DNA of 64,000 nt from Ceratodon purpureus (GCA_014871385.1 CM026431.1:15417118-15481117); one strand, 5' to 3'. Positions 20,316 to 32,379 are shown, counted from the first letter of the stretch. Notes: generated by a model from the sequence alone, not told the origin. Numbers and translations are program-made.

Positions 20316-22090
20316 CTCAACCTCAATGAGGTGGCAATCTATACGTAATTCCTTGGGCCTTATCAACAACAGTCTTCACCCTTATTCGCTGATAGTATCA
20401 AACTAATTCACTGGGTACGCACGATACGCTTAAACTCAACCCACCTATGCAGTCGAAGTGGCTGACTTCGACCAAAACTATCCCATAATAAATACCAAGC
20501 ATACACCATGAGCCACAGCCCGCCAAGGCAATGCGCTACAGGTCAAAAATTAAACCCGGGCATGTGGTAATAATCATCATCAGATCAATCATGTTCGTTA
20601 CAACCAGTGATAGTGATCTGCAAAACAAGTAGTTCCAACTTGGTAAGGTGACTCAGGTAATCATTAGCAAGGACATTCTCCAAAAATCTCATTATGAGCG
20701 TTCCTTGACGGTAGACTCAGAACCCATAAATATTTGTCCATAAGTATTTCATCAGTTACCATTAGCTCCCCCTACAATTGTGGATCCTCGTCATAGATTA
20801 CATTCGAAGATAGAGAAACAAAGTTGAGCTTTTCTGTAAAGGGCAGGCATCACGGTGAGAGGCATCATTGTAGGGTTAGAGTTACCTCCTCCGAGAAAAC
20901 TCATTCGTCAAGATAATCTTCCCGTGAGCTTCCACAAAGGCCATTTAAGTCGACACATCTGACAGTACAACACCTAGAGACACCCAAACAGAATGGAGTT
21001 CAGTAAAAGGGCAAGCACCAGATAAAGCTGGGAAACCTACATCACCTTGAAGTCAATAACAGTCCTTCGCATTCAACACTAAGATGAAAATCTCAAGTCT
21101 CATTCAACGCCGGTGACTCTCAAAGGCTAAAAAATACTGGTAACCTTACACCTCCACCTAGTTAAATTATACACTCACATTAGAAACGATCCCTGAGTCG
21201 ATACCGACACAAAATAGCAAGATGCAATGAAAGAATTCTGCAGGAACAAGCTTGCTAAAATGTGAATACTCATACGAAGTCACCAGGAGGTTTCAGAGAT
21301 TGCAACTTGGTCCAGACAAGGAAGTTGATGTTCACTAGGACCAGATCTTAGAAAAACTCCAATGATTAGTTACAACCAGGTTTGTGCGAAACTCAGTCGG
21401 AACTTGCACCAACAAACGAAAAAATACACACCCTAGAGATGAGCAAGAGTGTTCATGCAAATGATTCGGCTCAGAGATCATAAGATTACCTGAACCACAT
21501 CATCATCGATATGTCGGTCGAAACGAATCCAAGAGATCTAGCCTGGGAATATTTCTTCGGCCTGAAAGTCATAGCAAGATGTTGAGACCGAAGGATCAGG
21601 TTCCAAGTCCGGAGTGTGCGCATTCAGCTTCGATTCAGAATGGTTCGGCACAGACATCCCAACACTCACCCATCCGAAGAGATCCTTAAGTTTGCTCACA
21701 TCTATCGACACTATGCTAGACTGAAGCTGCGCCGGAGCATCCGAGCTTTTAGTCGGAGCCGTTGGACGGCCACGATGCCACGGCCCTTCCTCCATCTGGC
21801 TCAACTGGATACAAAAAAGGATCGGAACCCCTTGGTTAGCGGATCATCTTGCAAGTTGCAGAAGCGTGGACGGAGCAATTAACCCCTCAAAGCCCATCCT
21901 CCTCTTCGCACCCGGAGGTACGAAACTACCCTGGAGCTCTGTCTAGTATCTACCACCGCGGAGTTGAGAAAAACCAGAATATATTCACACCTTGAAACCC
22001 TGGAAGTGGTTATTCTTGAGTGGAGAGGTTCCGACTCCAGAGCACGGGTGGGATGAAAAAGTCCCTTCACACCAACGTGGACACCTACCA
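20316..22090. other. Intergenic; possible unassigned minus-strand exon 21538-21804
   Basis: The upstream flank of the ROCO gene has balanced base composition, unlike the AT-rich spacers elsewhere. One minus-strand ORF (88 aa, MSQMEEGPWHRG start, LKDLFGWVSVGMSVP inside) might be an exon or a decayed transposon piece. It matches nothing I know. Confidence 0.3.
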
Positions 22091-22116
22091 CCAGCCAATT
22101 TTTTATGGGCGAATAA

Positions 22117-25100
22117 TCGCCACGTTCTTACCAGTAAATGGCTTTGGCAAAAACGTAACTAGTGAAATGATGATGATTTTGGGAAGTGTTCGCCTTGATC
22201 TGACCCCCCCTGCGCCTTTGGCGGCCCCACTCCCGCCCACTTCGCCTGTCCCATCGCCCCTTTTGTCACCCCACCCTGTTACTCCATCGCCCCATCTCCC
22301 CCACCCTCCGATCCCATGCAGCCAGACTCCATAAACAGTACTCTTCCTCGCCACATTACTTCACATAATTTTTGGAACTCCTTGTTCGGTACTCGCCAGC
22401 GCGCTCTCCCTAATTTTATCTCGGTAGCCACGCTTCTCCTCAGCGCCGATGGGTGATCGCCATGTCGCGGTGCTTTAGTTAGGTCTGTCTGTTGCAGGCT
22501 TTTCCAATTGTGGGTGTGGCAGGATTGGTGAATTCGGCTTTAGGGAGTTATTGGCAATGTGTGCAGCACTCAGCGGATCACAGGAGGCAATTGCCGAAGG
22601 TTTAAGTTGCTGCAGTAGTGCCGTAATTCTCACCTTCTTCGTCTTGGTTTGTTCATCGTTGGCTGGCTGTGGTGTTCGTTGGCACTGGATTGCATTTCTG
22701 CAAATTGCGTAATCGTGATGGCGCCCAAGCAGTCGATGCCTACGAAGTACCTGTATGGAGGAAGCGGGAGCGGTGATGAAGTTGATTCATTGTGGGTCGA
22801 AATTGGGGAGTTGCGGTTCGGGACCACACAGGTTGTGGAGAGCGGGGGCAGCGCAGCTCCCGATGCTTCGGTTCAGTCTGTCTCATGCCCTTTGTTGTTG
22901 GCTCATGCAGGGTCGGGGAGTGAGCCGCAGGCAGTCCCCACAGAGGAGGTGCCGCTGCATGCGAGTTCGGAGTTGGAGGAACTGGACCCTGCAGTGGGGA
23001 CTGCTGCGCACGAGATGGCAAGGGCGAGACAGAGAGGATACGAGAGGAATAGACACTGGCAGGATACGTGGGCGGCAAGACTTCCTTGGGCGGAATCCGT
23101 TGTGTCACCGAATGGGGAGATTCGGCAAGTGAGGTGCCGCATTTGCTCTGAAGTTGAGGGGCGCGAAAAGCTCCTGGTCCCGAAGATTGACTCCCTTTGG
23201 AAGCATGCGGGACGCCGCAAGGCTCTTGCAAGCCACGGTAATGCGAGAGCAGGTCAGTACTATTTCTTGTCTTCCAATGCACATGCTAAGAATGAGAAAA
23301 TATATGCTGCTCGACATGGGAAAGATGAGAATAATGTTGCCCAACAAGTTCAGGCTGGGGCTTTGAAAGAGAGACGTAGGAAATTAGTTCAGTTTCGGGC
23401 TATTTTCCACTTGCTGTCCCTGGGTCGACCAATGTGCGATTTCACTGATTTCCGTGGGCTTTTCGAAGTGCTCTCTCTGCCTGACCTTCCGAAGAAGCAC
23501 TGGTCCGCTGGGTTGGGATGGGAGATGGCGGATCACATGGCTAAAATCCTGGCTGCTCATACGAAGAAGGTTATATCACATGCTAATTTCCTTTCTCTTT
23601 CTGCTGATGAGGTTACCACGATTGACCATCAGTCTTGGCTGTCCATACATTCTTACGTATGCATTAATTTTAAGAGGGTACCGATTTTGTTGAGTCTGAG
23701 TCGATTGGAGGATGGGGTTACTGCTGCTGCTGTGGGATCAGCGATTCATGACCTTGTTGCCCACCATACTGGATTGTCGGATCAGCAATTGGCTTCCCGG
23801 ATTGTTTGCTTTGGGGCTGATGGAGATGCGGTGTTTCAGGGACCGTGTCGTAATGGGGTTACCGTGTCCATGCAGAAACATGCAGCTCCTTTCATGTTCG
23901 GTGTGCACTGCATGGCACACCGAACCAATTTGGCTGTGGAACCTCTCTCTAATCTCCCCGTTGTTGCTAAGTTAGAGCTCCTTTGCCAGAATTTGTACAG
24001 CTATTTCTCTAAGAGTCCGAAGAGGCAACTGGAGTTTCAAAAACTCGCCGAAATTGTGGAAACAGAGGGCCTGTCTATGCTACGAAATGTCAAAAGGCGA
24101 TGGATCTCCTTGCTTTCTCCACTGCGCAGGGTTATGGGAGAGTACAAGACACTGCTTGCAAAAATGTGCGAAGATGCTGCGATCAAGGAGCCCGATCTGA
24201 CTCAGAAGCAGCAGGAGGCCAGGGAGTCTGCGAGGAGAAATTACGACTCTTTGTGCGACGTGGGGACTTTGCTGGCCCTGCCATGCATTGTGCCAATGCT
24301 GGAATCTGTAGATTCCTTGATGAAATTTGCTCAATCCAACAATGTTTTTGTTGCTGATTATTGTGCGGCTGTTAGAATTTGCCAAGCTGAACTATATATG
24401 ATGTACAGTGATGAGGCTTCGGCATGGCAGCAACAGCATTTCCGTATGTTTCATGATATTGTGCATAACAATTCCCATGCTATACAACAGGAATGGGTTA
24501 CTGACCTCAATACCTCAGATGTGCAGTTGAGCTTCCGCATTGGTGATCACACCTATCCCGCTCATTCGACGTGTGCTATCAGTGGGAGGAAACTGCCGGT
24601 GATACAAACTGACTTGGACCGCATCATACGATCTGTGAAGGGGCAGTGCAAAGACGCCGCGGAGTTGCTGAGGCTTGAGTTGGATACCCGATTTCCCGAG
24701 GTGGAGTTGATGAATGCTCTTGGGATTATTTTCCCGCAGTACTGGCTGCAGCCGAATGCTGACGACCTGTTTCTGTTACATGTGAGAACTCTCAAAGCCC
24801 AGTACTCGGTGGTTCGAGAGGTGAACTTCGGCGCTGTTGAGGAGCCCCGGATGGAACAGGTAGACCCCATCATTGATGGGCGTAACTTGAGCTTGCAGTC
24901 AAGTTTATTTAAATTGACTATGAAATCTCATGCAAAGGCCTCCATGGAGGAACCGCATAATGAGAACCCTGTTACGAAATTGTGGTCCCGGGTTGGGCAG
25001 AATGCCTTGATGCTCAACAGGCTCTCGGAATATATTAAGGTGGCTGACATTGCTATCACAGCTGTACTGGGAAGTGTCGAAGATGAGCGGACCTTCTCTA

Positions 25101-25672
25101 CACTAACCTTTATGAAATCAAAATGCCGCAACCGGCTCAATGCGCACTTGGATTCCTGCGTCAAGCTGTACTCACAGCAGTTTTTCACGCTACAGACCTT
25201 CCCTTTCCACACTGCAATGAGCAGATGGCGAGAGGAGGTTGTTCGAAGGGGGACGGATCAATAAATTTGGGGACGGATCAGTAACTTGTAAGTGCTCTGT
25301 TTCCACAATTGTGGCGAGTTTTTATTTTCTCTAAAAGTTTATACTAACTTGGGAGGGGGGGTGGGTCTGTCACCTGCAATGGGCAGGGCCAAATTCGGCT
25401 GGGGTTCAACTCCCCTTGACAGAAAATAAAACTCTGATTTATGTTGGTTGTGGTGACTTGTGTTAAGTGAATTGTTTATTTTTTGAACAACTATGTCCTG
25501 TTTTCATGTCCCTCAATTGTTCTTGTGTCACCCGGGATTCTCAATGATCGCCACATTTGCTCGAACACTCAGGACAAGGTCGCCAGAGGCTTAGTAATTT
25601 TTTTGATTTTGTCGCCACAGTAAACAGTGAATTGTAAAATTATTTCCTACATCACTGTAGACTTACTCGCCA
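22117..25672 (+). mobile_element. hAT-superfamily DNA transposon (bounds approximate)
   Basis: An intact hAT transposase ORF is flanked by clusters of a TCGCCA motif: 22117, 22348, 22393, 22457 on the left and 25548, 25580, 25612, 25667 on the right. Such subterminal repeats are typical of hAT transposase binding. I could not identify the short terminal inverted repeats or the 8-bp target duplication, so the ends are those of the motif clusters only. Confidence 0.5.
22718..25264 (+). CDS. hAT transposase, apparently intact
   Basis: A single 848-aa ORF whose first ATG (22718) follows an open leader. The N-terminus is variable. A BED-type-like zinc region lies at residues ~125-175 (CRIC at 140-143, SLWKHAGRRKA). 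The RNase H-like core is recognisable: catalytic Asp in LSADEVTT (D297), second Asp in CFGADGDAVF (D368) followed by HCMAHRTNLAVE, and the catalytic Glu in LGSVEDERTFSTL (E788) within the C-terminal hAT dimerisation region (KSKCRNRLNAHLDSCVKLY). It resembles the ZNF862/KIAA1586-like branch of hAT. There is no stop or frameshift in 2.5 kb, which argues for recent activity or selection. A domesticated gene is possible. Confidence 0.9.
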   Translation: MAPKQSMPTKYLYGGSGSGDEVDSLWVEIGELRFGTTQVVESGGSAAPDASVQSVSCPLLLAHAGSGSEPQAVPTEEVPLHASSELEELDPAVGTAAHEMARARQRGYERNRHWQDTWAARLPWAESVVSPNGEIRQVRCRICSEVEGREKLLVPKIDSLWKHAGRRKALASHGNARAGQYYFLSSNAHAKNEKIYAARHGKDENNVAQQVQAGALKERRRKLVQFRAIFHLLSLGRPMCDFTDFRGLFEVLSLPDLPKKHWSAGLGWEMADHMAKILAAHTKKVISHANFLSLSADEVTTIDHQSWLSIHSYVCINFKRVPILLSLSRLEDGVTAAAVGSAIHDLVAHHTGLSDQQLASRIVCFGADGDAVFQGPCRNGVTVSMQKHAAPFMFGVHCMAHRTNLAVEPLSNLPVVAKLELLCQNLYSYFSKSPKRQLEFQKLAEIVETEGLSMLRNVKRRWISLLSPLRRVMGEYKTLLAKMCEDAAIKEPDLTQKQQEARESARRNYDSLCDVGTLLALPCIVPMLESVDSLMKFAQSNNVFVADYCAAVRICQAELYMMYSDEASAWQQQHFRMFHDIVHNNSHAIQQEWVTDLNTSDVQLSFRIGDHTYPAHSTCAISGRKLPVIQTDLDRIIRSVKGQCKDAAELLRLELDTRFPEVELMNALGIIFPQYWLQPNADDLFLLHVRTLKAQYSVVREVNFGAVEEPRMEQVDPIIDGRNLSLQSSLFKLTMKSHAKASMEEPHNENPVTKLWSRVGQNALMLNRLSEYIKVADIAITAVLGSVEDERTFSTLTFMKSKCRNRLNAHLDSCVKLYSQQFFTLQTFPFHTAMSRWREEVVRRGTDQ

Positions 25673-28040
25673 TTGACAGCTTCTGGAATGCGAAAAGAAG
25701 CCAATTTTACACCCAAGTAAACAGGAAACCTAGCCACATCTGCTACCCTATCGACAGCTAGATCGCGTGTCGCACACCCTCCTGTCCTGCTTAAAAAATT
25801 GGCTGCCTACCACTACCATAACCACAAACTGACTGTTAACTCGGAACTTACATACACAGTGGTACTTTAGCCTTTCTGGAATACTGATTGTGGTGTGGTA
25901 TTGAATGAAAGGTGTATGTACAAATGTAGGTTCTGGGTCATTGTCTTATCTCTCTTTATTTTTATTTTTTATGTTGCCTGTTGCACTTGTAATGGTGCCA
26001 GTGCATGACATCGAACTTGGCAATGGCCCTGACCCCCTCCAAACCACTCCATATAACTGGATATTTTAGTATTCACAGGTGTTGAGGTATTTCCAAACCT
26101 CTTCCCTACCACCGTCTTCCCACCTCACAACCACCGTTCTTAACTCTGTAGAATATCCTTGACATGTAGGATGATGACTAGGTTCAGATTTTATCAACCC
26201 CTGACTGTGTGAAAGTTACTCTCTAAACCATCGCACTAACTTAGACACTACCTACTTTGTACCTCACGGTGCGAAGAGGGCATCAGTGTAGCCAAACTTC
26301 AATCTATAATTCAATCTCTTGTTTTAGATTTGTGAAAATTATTTTGAAAATATTTGTTACACATGAACGTATATGTTTAGTAAAAATCTTGAATTATTCA
26401 TAATATTTTTTTGGAAATTGAAACTATTATGATTTTCTTAAAAAATTTGTCTTTAAAATTCATATTAATCACAATAAGTATCCAAAATTGATGAAATTTT
26501 TACAGTGGTTGGGGATTTCAATTTAAAACACTTAGATGATTCCAAAGTCACATGATTATTTCAATTTGAAAAAAATCAATAAAAAACTATGATGAAAAAG
26601 AAATTTGTTGTTAATCCATTGTATTGATAATTGCTATAAAAGATTTAAGAATTAGAATTTTGATGAATTGTAAGATGGGAAAGAAATTAGACTTGATTAT
26701 TTTGACTTTTTGAATTGAACTTAAAGAAAAAAAAAAAATTTCAATATAAAAACTAAGTTTACCACACAAGAGCCACTTTTAGACCTCTCAGGCCTTGAAG
26801 GGTTAACCTTAATTAAAGGCGCTTCATACTATGGCCAAGTCGAGATGCCGACCGTCAAAACTTTAGACTGAACTAAGTCCAGAGTTCCAACATCCTTTCG
26901 CCGGTCACAGTGTCAAATCCCATAGTCTAAGACCTATAATTTGAATATTTGAAAATTTAAAGAAAATTGAAAACAAATTTAAAAACTTTGAAAATTTAAT
27001 AAAAGGTGTAATAGCTAATGAAGTATATGAGGAAACAATTTGAGCAATAAATTCATTGTTATAAAAAAATTATGATTGATTGTAATTTATCTTATTTTGG
27101 ATCAGCATAGGTGTCAATGATTGTCAAAAAAGTGAGTTAATAGAGCATGACAACGTTTGTGGAGGATGGCTAGTCTTTTATAGCCTACGGACCTTGTCTT
27201 CTAATGCATATTTCATTAAAAAAAATCCGCAGCCTTTCGATGAAAGTTTTTGTCGAGCATTTTGCTCAATCCAAGTTTTGCTTGAGAGGATGTTGCCTTG
27301 GCACCAAAAATTCTAGAAAGTGCTGCCATGTAAGCTTTTTTGAAAGTGACGTACTCTCGACCTTCGGTCATAGTATGAAGGCATTTTTTTATGGACTTGA
27401 GGCATTTTAGCAATCTGATTGGAGCAAACTGACGGCGTCTTGATCAACGGTCATAGTGTAAAATGTCCCATATATTAGAAGTATCATGTGTCACTTCCGC
27501 AGTTATTCCATGTAGTAGATTAATATTAGAAAGTGTCTTAGTTGGTATTATCATTTGAGTTATGGAGAGAAATGAAAAAAGAAATTGTCTAATAAGAGGA
27601 ATTAACATGCTAATGAAATTTGTAACTTTTTTTTACAATTAAAGTCAATTTAGAATATAGAAAATTTTGGTACATTTTAGGATGTTGTATCACCTACTTT
27701 GATACTCTTTATTTTTTGACTTTGTATTTGGGAGTAGATAAGGCTTAGAGGAGTCATTGAATAAAGATTTCAATTAACCTATCTTTCTTTTATATCCTTA
27801 GACTTTTAGTTTAATTGCCAAGGCATATAACTATGGACGAAGCTAAAAAACAGAATAAAATAAAATACAACTCTCAAAATGTAGTAGGTGAAGGCAAATA
27901 ACTTTCATACTGTGAAATGGAGAATGATTCAACCTTGTAACATTTCAGGGTGGCTTGTGTTGCACAGTTTCTGTATCACAGGGCAAGGAGAGGGTAACTT
28001 GGAATGCCACAAAACTCCAACATTCTGGTATTGTACTGAC
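25673..28040. other. Intergenic, AT-rich, no gene recognised
   Basis: Two islands of higher complexity (about 26760-26935 and 27140-27460) share vocabulary such as CGGTCA..GTGT..AAAT and ACCGTCAAAACT, and may be remnants of one element. No ORF is convincing. Confidence 0.4.
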
Positions 28041-28487
28041 TCTCCGCAAAAACATCCACCTCACAACACCATTAATAAACACCGCCCCTGAAAAAAAAAC
28101 AGAGACAAAATCCCATTCCGCAAACACCCAATTCTAAAATCCAATAATTAACCAACACACCATACACCAAACAATCCCACTTCAACCACACAAACTAACC
28201 TACAACATAACACCTCGGTTGCAAAAACATGACACTCCAAATCAACCCTTCCAAACAGGCCCATTCTCCTCAATTTGAGCAGCGGCAGCAGCATGCTAAC
28301 ACCTCACACATCCGCAGCAATTGTGCGAACAAATTGGGGCACAACAGACCAGGAATGCTGATGAATCACCTCCAAAATCCACACTGACTACAACATCACA
28401 CAAACAAACAAACAATCTTCCATGAAACCCAACCCACAAAACAACTTCACCACAATACAATCACAAACAAAATCGCAGAAAACTCAC

Positions 28488-28836
28488 GAGGCAGTGGGTC
28501 TTCGGCACTCCAAAAGAAACCAGTCGCCATCCCCAGAAATGCCAACTCCAACAGAGCTCGCTTAGACCACACGAACCTGGACCCCGGCTGCGACATGGCG
28601 TACACTCGGGGGAAAGGAGGCAGGCGATACCCAACACGCAGACGAAAACACTCAACCCACTGCAGTAACACCTCCAAATCTTCTCGGCATTGAGGGACCT
28701 CCAAAATTAAAGGATAATACCCCCGAAGAGCACGGAAGGCATACCCCCATACAGGGAGCTCAGGCCGCCACCATAACCGCCGACGATACCCCCGGACCAA
28801 AGTCACCACGTCTCTTGGCCAAGGGCACTTGTCCAT
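28488..28836 (-). CDS. Hypothetical exon, unknown family
   Basis: A 116-codon stretch on the minus strand starting at ATG 28836 (MDKCPWPRDVVTLVRGYRR) and ending at a strong GTGAGT donor (28482-28487). Without splicing it would stop at 28447. The composition is GC-rich and aromatic (RLWWRPELPVWGYAFRALRG; FVWSKRALLELAFLGMATG) inside DNA that is otherwise T/G-rich on this strand, as expected of an exon among T-rich introns. I do not recognise it. It is probably a 3' exon of the gene whose other candidate exons lie at 29555-29851 and near 30002-30100. Confidence 0.35.
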
Positions 28837-29554
28837 TTTCCCACCGGACCAAGGGGATAGAAATGGCATCACCATCTCAAAAGAACAAAATACAACAAAA
28901 ACACAAAGTACACCAAAAACAAAACACCTAAAACATACACAAATACACAACCCACCCTCCCCACCAATCATCATTATTACCTCAAAATGTCTAAATCACC
29001 ATCATTCCAACAAAATATAATCATCATTACTTACCTCAAAATGTCTAAATCACCATCATCCAACAAAATATAATAAATCAATTTCCCTAAAAACATCATA
29101 GTCAACACCATTTCACAACTCAACCAAAACTTAACAAATCACAAACTAAACTAAAAACTAACTCAACCAAAAATCTACAAACCATACCACCCAAAACCAA
29201 TACCCCAAATTAAATAAATAAATAAACCCCAAAACACAGAAAATCACGATATCAAAATTCTCAAAAAATAATAATCCACCACACCACAAACAAAATTAGG
29301 AAAACACAAACACACTCACATCACACCTTCCACACTCCAAACAATTCCAACGTATAAACTTTACTAAAAATTGCTCATATCACACTCACAACAACTCAAT
29401 ACGTACAAAATTTACTAAAATGCCGCATAAACTACATACCACATAGTCTCATCAAAAAGTAGTACTAATATAGAACCACCTAGTGCCCAAAACACTGCCG
29501 AATGCATGCCACAAAAAACTGCACCATTGGCACTGGTGAAATCCCAGCAAAACC

Positions 29555-29851
29555 TCAATGCCCAACAATATCTAGCGTAGTCCGCATCAAACCCGGTGTA
29601 GAAGGATGATGCTCTATCGCAATCACACTCACTTCCCCTTCGGTAAAATACCCTCCATATATCCGAACTCCGGTCTCCCCAGCCACACGTTCCTCATGAA
29701 ACAAGAAAACAAAAGTTCGCACTCGCCCATCCAAACCCTCCACAATTGGGAAATCCTCCCTTACATTCTCGGTCCGCTCCTCCGGAACCTCTGAAGTCTC
29801 AGATCCATCACCAACTCGAATACTAGAGCCCCCGCACTTCGACAGATCCAT
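29555..29851 (-). CDS. Hypothetical exon or small ORF, unknown family
   Basis: A 98-codon ORF (MDLSKCGGSSIRVGDGSETS start) with ordinary protein-like composition (FVFLFHEERVAGETGVRIYGG, EVSVIAIEHHPSTPG) in a G-poor block. A T-rich tract ending TGTGTTAG lies just upstream as a possible acceptor. Further upstream, 30002-30100 reads as a plausible short exon between a CCAATGCCAG acceptor and a GTACGG donor. No family is recognised. Confidence 0.35.
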   Translation of the reverse strand: MDLSKCGGSSIRVGDGSETSEVPEERTENVREDFPIVEGLDGRVRTFVFLFHEERVAGETGVRIYGGYFTEGEVSVIAIEHHPSTPGLMRTTLDIVGH

Positions 29852-30399
29852 TTCAAAAACACTAACACAGGAAAAAAGACAAAACCCAACTCAACCAAAA
29901 CACACAAAAACACATACCACAAACCTCTACTGAAACCCCACAACACCAAAAACGTACAAAAGTGCCAAATACCAACACATACCCCACTCCCCCGTACCCA
30001 TGTGAGAAGACAAGTCCACGGGATCGAAGCATTGGAAACTGCAATACTCTCACACAAACTGATCACTGACCATTGTGACTCCCATAAGTAAAATGCTGGC
30101 ATTGGCATACACTACACAGAAAACACACATACATATACCCAACCAAACCAACCAAACCAACCAAACACAAACCATATGGGACATCTCCAAAATTTTCCAG
30201 AACACAGCCAAAACCACGTGTCCAACTAAACAATAATTTCCTACACTTACAAAAACCATAAACAGAAAACATACTTTATTAAACATATGAAACAGAAAAC
30301 ATAGCTCACTCCGGATAGCACCAACTGTCACAAGGGTTTTTAAGGGCCCCATTTCCTACCAAACTCCCACTAGCATTCCACCACATCCACCCATCCAAG

Positions 30400-30475
30400 T
30401 CCTCAACATGACTCGAACTCGGACGGCTACACTCCAAGAGCGTACCATTCAAGCGGCACAAACCAACATACCCAA
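30400..30475 (-). mobile_element. Possible tRNA-derived SINE head
   Basis: On the minus strand, TGCCGCTTGAATGG (about 30447-30460) resembles a pol III A box and GAGTTCGAGTC (about 30411-30421) a B box, with ~26 bp between them, as in tRNA-derived SINEs. No full cloverleaf is formed and no poly(A) or target duplication was identified. Confidence 0.3.
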
Positions 30476-30728
30476 CAACTCTGGGTGACCACAACACATC
30501 ACCGCTTATAACTTATCCAAAAACCACTGGATTATACACAAAAACCCATCCCCATAAAGTCATGGTCGGTTCATAAAAATAATAAACTAAATAGGTTACT
30601 ACAGAGCCCACCTCCGAAAGGGGGCATTAAATCTTAGAAGAGTCTAAGTAGGCCACATGGCCTACAAACAGCACTCTTACAGATTAACGGGCGCTTTATT
30701 CACGCTGGTAATAAACTTACCAGAGTTA

Positions 30729-30730
<2 letters not shown>

Positions 30731-30812
<82 letters not shown>
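30731..30812. repeat. (TA)n-(TG)n microsatellite
   Basis: About 65 bp of TA repeats runs directly into about eight TG repeats. Confidence 0.95.
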
Positions 30813-30813
<1 letters not shown>

Positions 30814-30894
30814 ACTGACTCAACAAGAATTGGAAGTGAGTAGGTTTGTTGACCCAGTGGAGCGATTGGTTAACATCTAAAGTGTACAAGAGAA

Positions 30895-31408
30895 TCAGAG
30901 AGAGAGGGGAGTTGCATAGTGAGAACGGGAGCTGCAAAATATAGCAAAAATCTGAGCTTGGGTTTCAGGTTTGTCGTAGAATTCTTGACTTGTGACGTCC
31001 TGAAGCTGAGAACGCACATCTTTGGTGTTTCTGGCGATGTTGTATGACGACCAACCTGGGAGGATGGTGATGGCAATCACTTAGCAAGGGCGGGGGAGAT
31101 CAGCTGTAAAGGGGCGAGGTGCGGTGAAGCAAGTGCAGAGGCGGAGTTGAGAGGGAGAGAAGTGCGAAGGCGAGCGTTGAGAGGGAGAGCAAGTGCGAGG
31201 GCGAGCCCTGCGAGGGAGAGAGCAGGTGCGGGGGAAGAGAGTGCGGAGACAAAGAGGGAGAGGAGCTTCGCAGGGAGGGGGTGGAGAATGGGCGGGAAGG
31301 GGAGAGCCGCGGATGAGAATCGGGGCAGGAGCTCATCCAAGAGCCTCGCTGCCCGGGTGGAAAGCTGCCCCCCCTGCAACGCTCGTAGGGGGATTTAGCG
31401 AGACCCAA
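30895..31408 (-). pseudogene. Broken ORF with transit-peptide-like N-terminus
   Basis: A minus-strand ORF (start 31379 or 31408) is rich in Ser, Pro, Leu and Ala like an organellar transit peptide and ends at 31077. A second frame opens at once (IAITILPGWSSYN, DVRSQLQDVTSQEF, PETQAQIFAIF) and reads like a mature protein to 30895. A one-base shift would join them, so this is either a frameshifted gene or two exons whose splice sites I missed. On the plus strand the 5' part is a purine-rich imperfect repeat of GCGAGGGAGAGAGCAAGTGC type. Family unknown. Confidence 0.35.
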
Positions 31409-32379
31409 TCCTATTGACTAGAGCGGGTAGAGATGCTCTTAGATTACGAATCAACTGTGTTTAGAATATTTGGAAATTTGTATTCTTGCATGAACAAGTT
31501 TTTTGGTACAAATTATGACATTCAATGCAAGGCTCATCTTTAGCCGAATGACTGCCATGCCCGCCATGACTCAATACAAACGCCAAAAGGTAGGTCGTGC
31601 ATTTCCTTTTAGGTCAATCTAAGTTTCTCATTTTAGTCACTTATTCTTTTTCTTTTATGATAATTGAAGAATAAACTCTTGTGTATTGAGGTATATAATC
31701 TTATTTTATTGATTTTTGATTTATGCATACGAGGTAACGAGGCTTTATTTTAGATGTTGGTTTTAGTGATCAATTTAAGAATATTAAATTAAAAATACCT
31801 TTACTTGGATCCCACTATTGGATTATGCCCAATGGATGTTTGATAAGGGTCTTCAGCGTAATGGACATGTCTAATAGGTAGGTGCCGAATAAGTGCCTTA
31901 ATGAGGCGCCCACCATGTAGTCCTTGTATTCCTTTGAATTTTAAATGTAGCGCAACAAGGTGGCTATGGAAGCATACACTTTTGTGAAAGCTTTCGCTTG
32001 TCCAATCATAGGTTCTTTGCATTGCCTTGGTCCAAAAGTTTTACTTTGTGACAATTCAACTATGTGTACAATCTAGTGTTTGTGTTATCACACTTAGAGA
32101 CAATGTTTCAATTAAAAGTGATGGAGACTTTAGCATGTTTGGTTTTGTGTAATTTGTGTTTGTTGAAGGCATAGAGGAATGAAAGGATAAATTTAAGAGG
32201 AACCTTACAACTAGGTTTTGAAGAAGACCTTAAAGATGAAGTTGAAAATGAGTTTTTCTTTCATATGGTTGATGTGGTCTTTAAATGGTTTGTGAATGAG
32301 TCCTTTGTGATGCCAAGGGTTTCGGAAGTAGAATTTTTTGAGAGTTTGTGTTTGATATTAGGAAGACTTATTACGACCA
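31409..32379. other. Intergenic, no gene recognised
   Basis: The AT-rich stretch begins with a GAGATGCTCTTAG motif at about 31430, similar to ends of common plant MITEs, but no partner end was found. Confidence 0.3.

Larger units (their letters stand above)
28040..30540. other. Strand-asymmetric (A/C-rich plus strand) block
   Basis: For about 2.5 kb the plus strand is dominated by A and C with unusually few G outside the two ORFs (CAAAACAC, CCACACCA, AACCAACC). The neighbours on both sides do not show this. It could reflect transcription-coupled skew of a minus-strand gene, or a mobile element with biased composition. Confidence 0.55.

Noticed and set aside
22740..24873. Minus-strand and other-frame ORFs of 80-180 aa over the hAT gene
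   Set aside because: Antisense or off-frame shadows of the intact transposase ORF.
30677..30937. ORF with alternating Ile-Tyr residues
   Set aside because: Direct translation of the (TA)n microsatellite.
31430..31442. MITE-like end GAGATGCTCTTAG
   Set aside because: No matching inverted partner or target duplication was found nearby.
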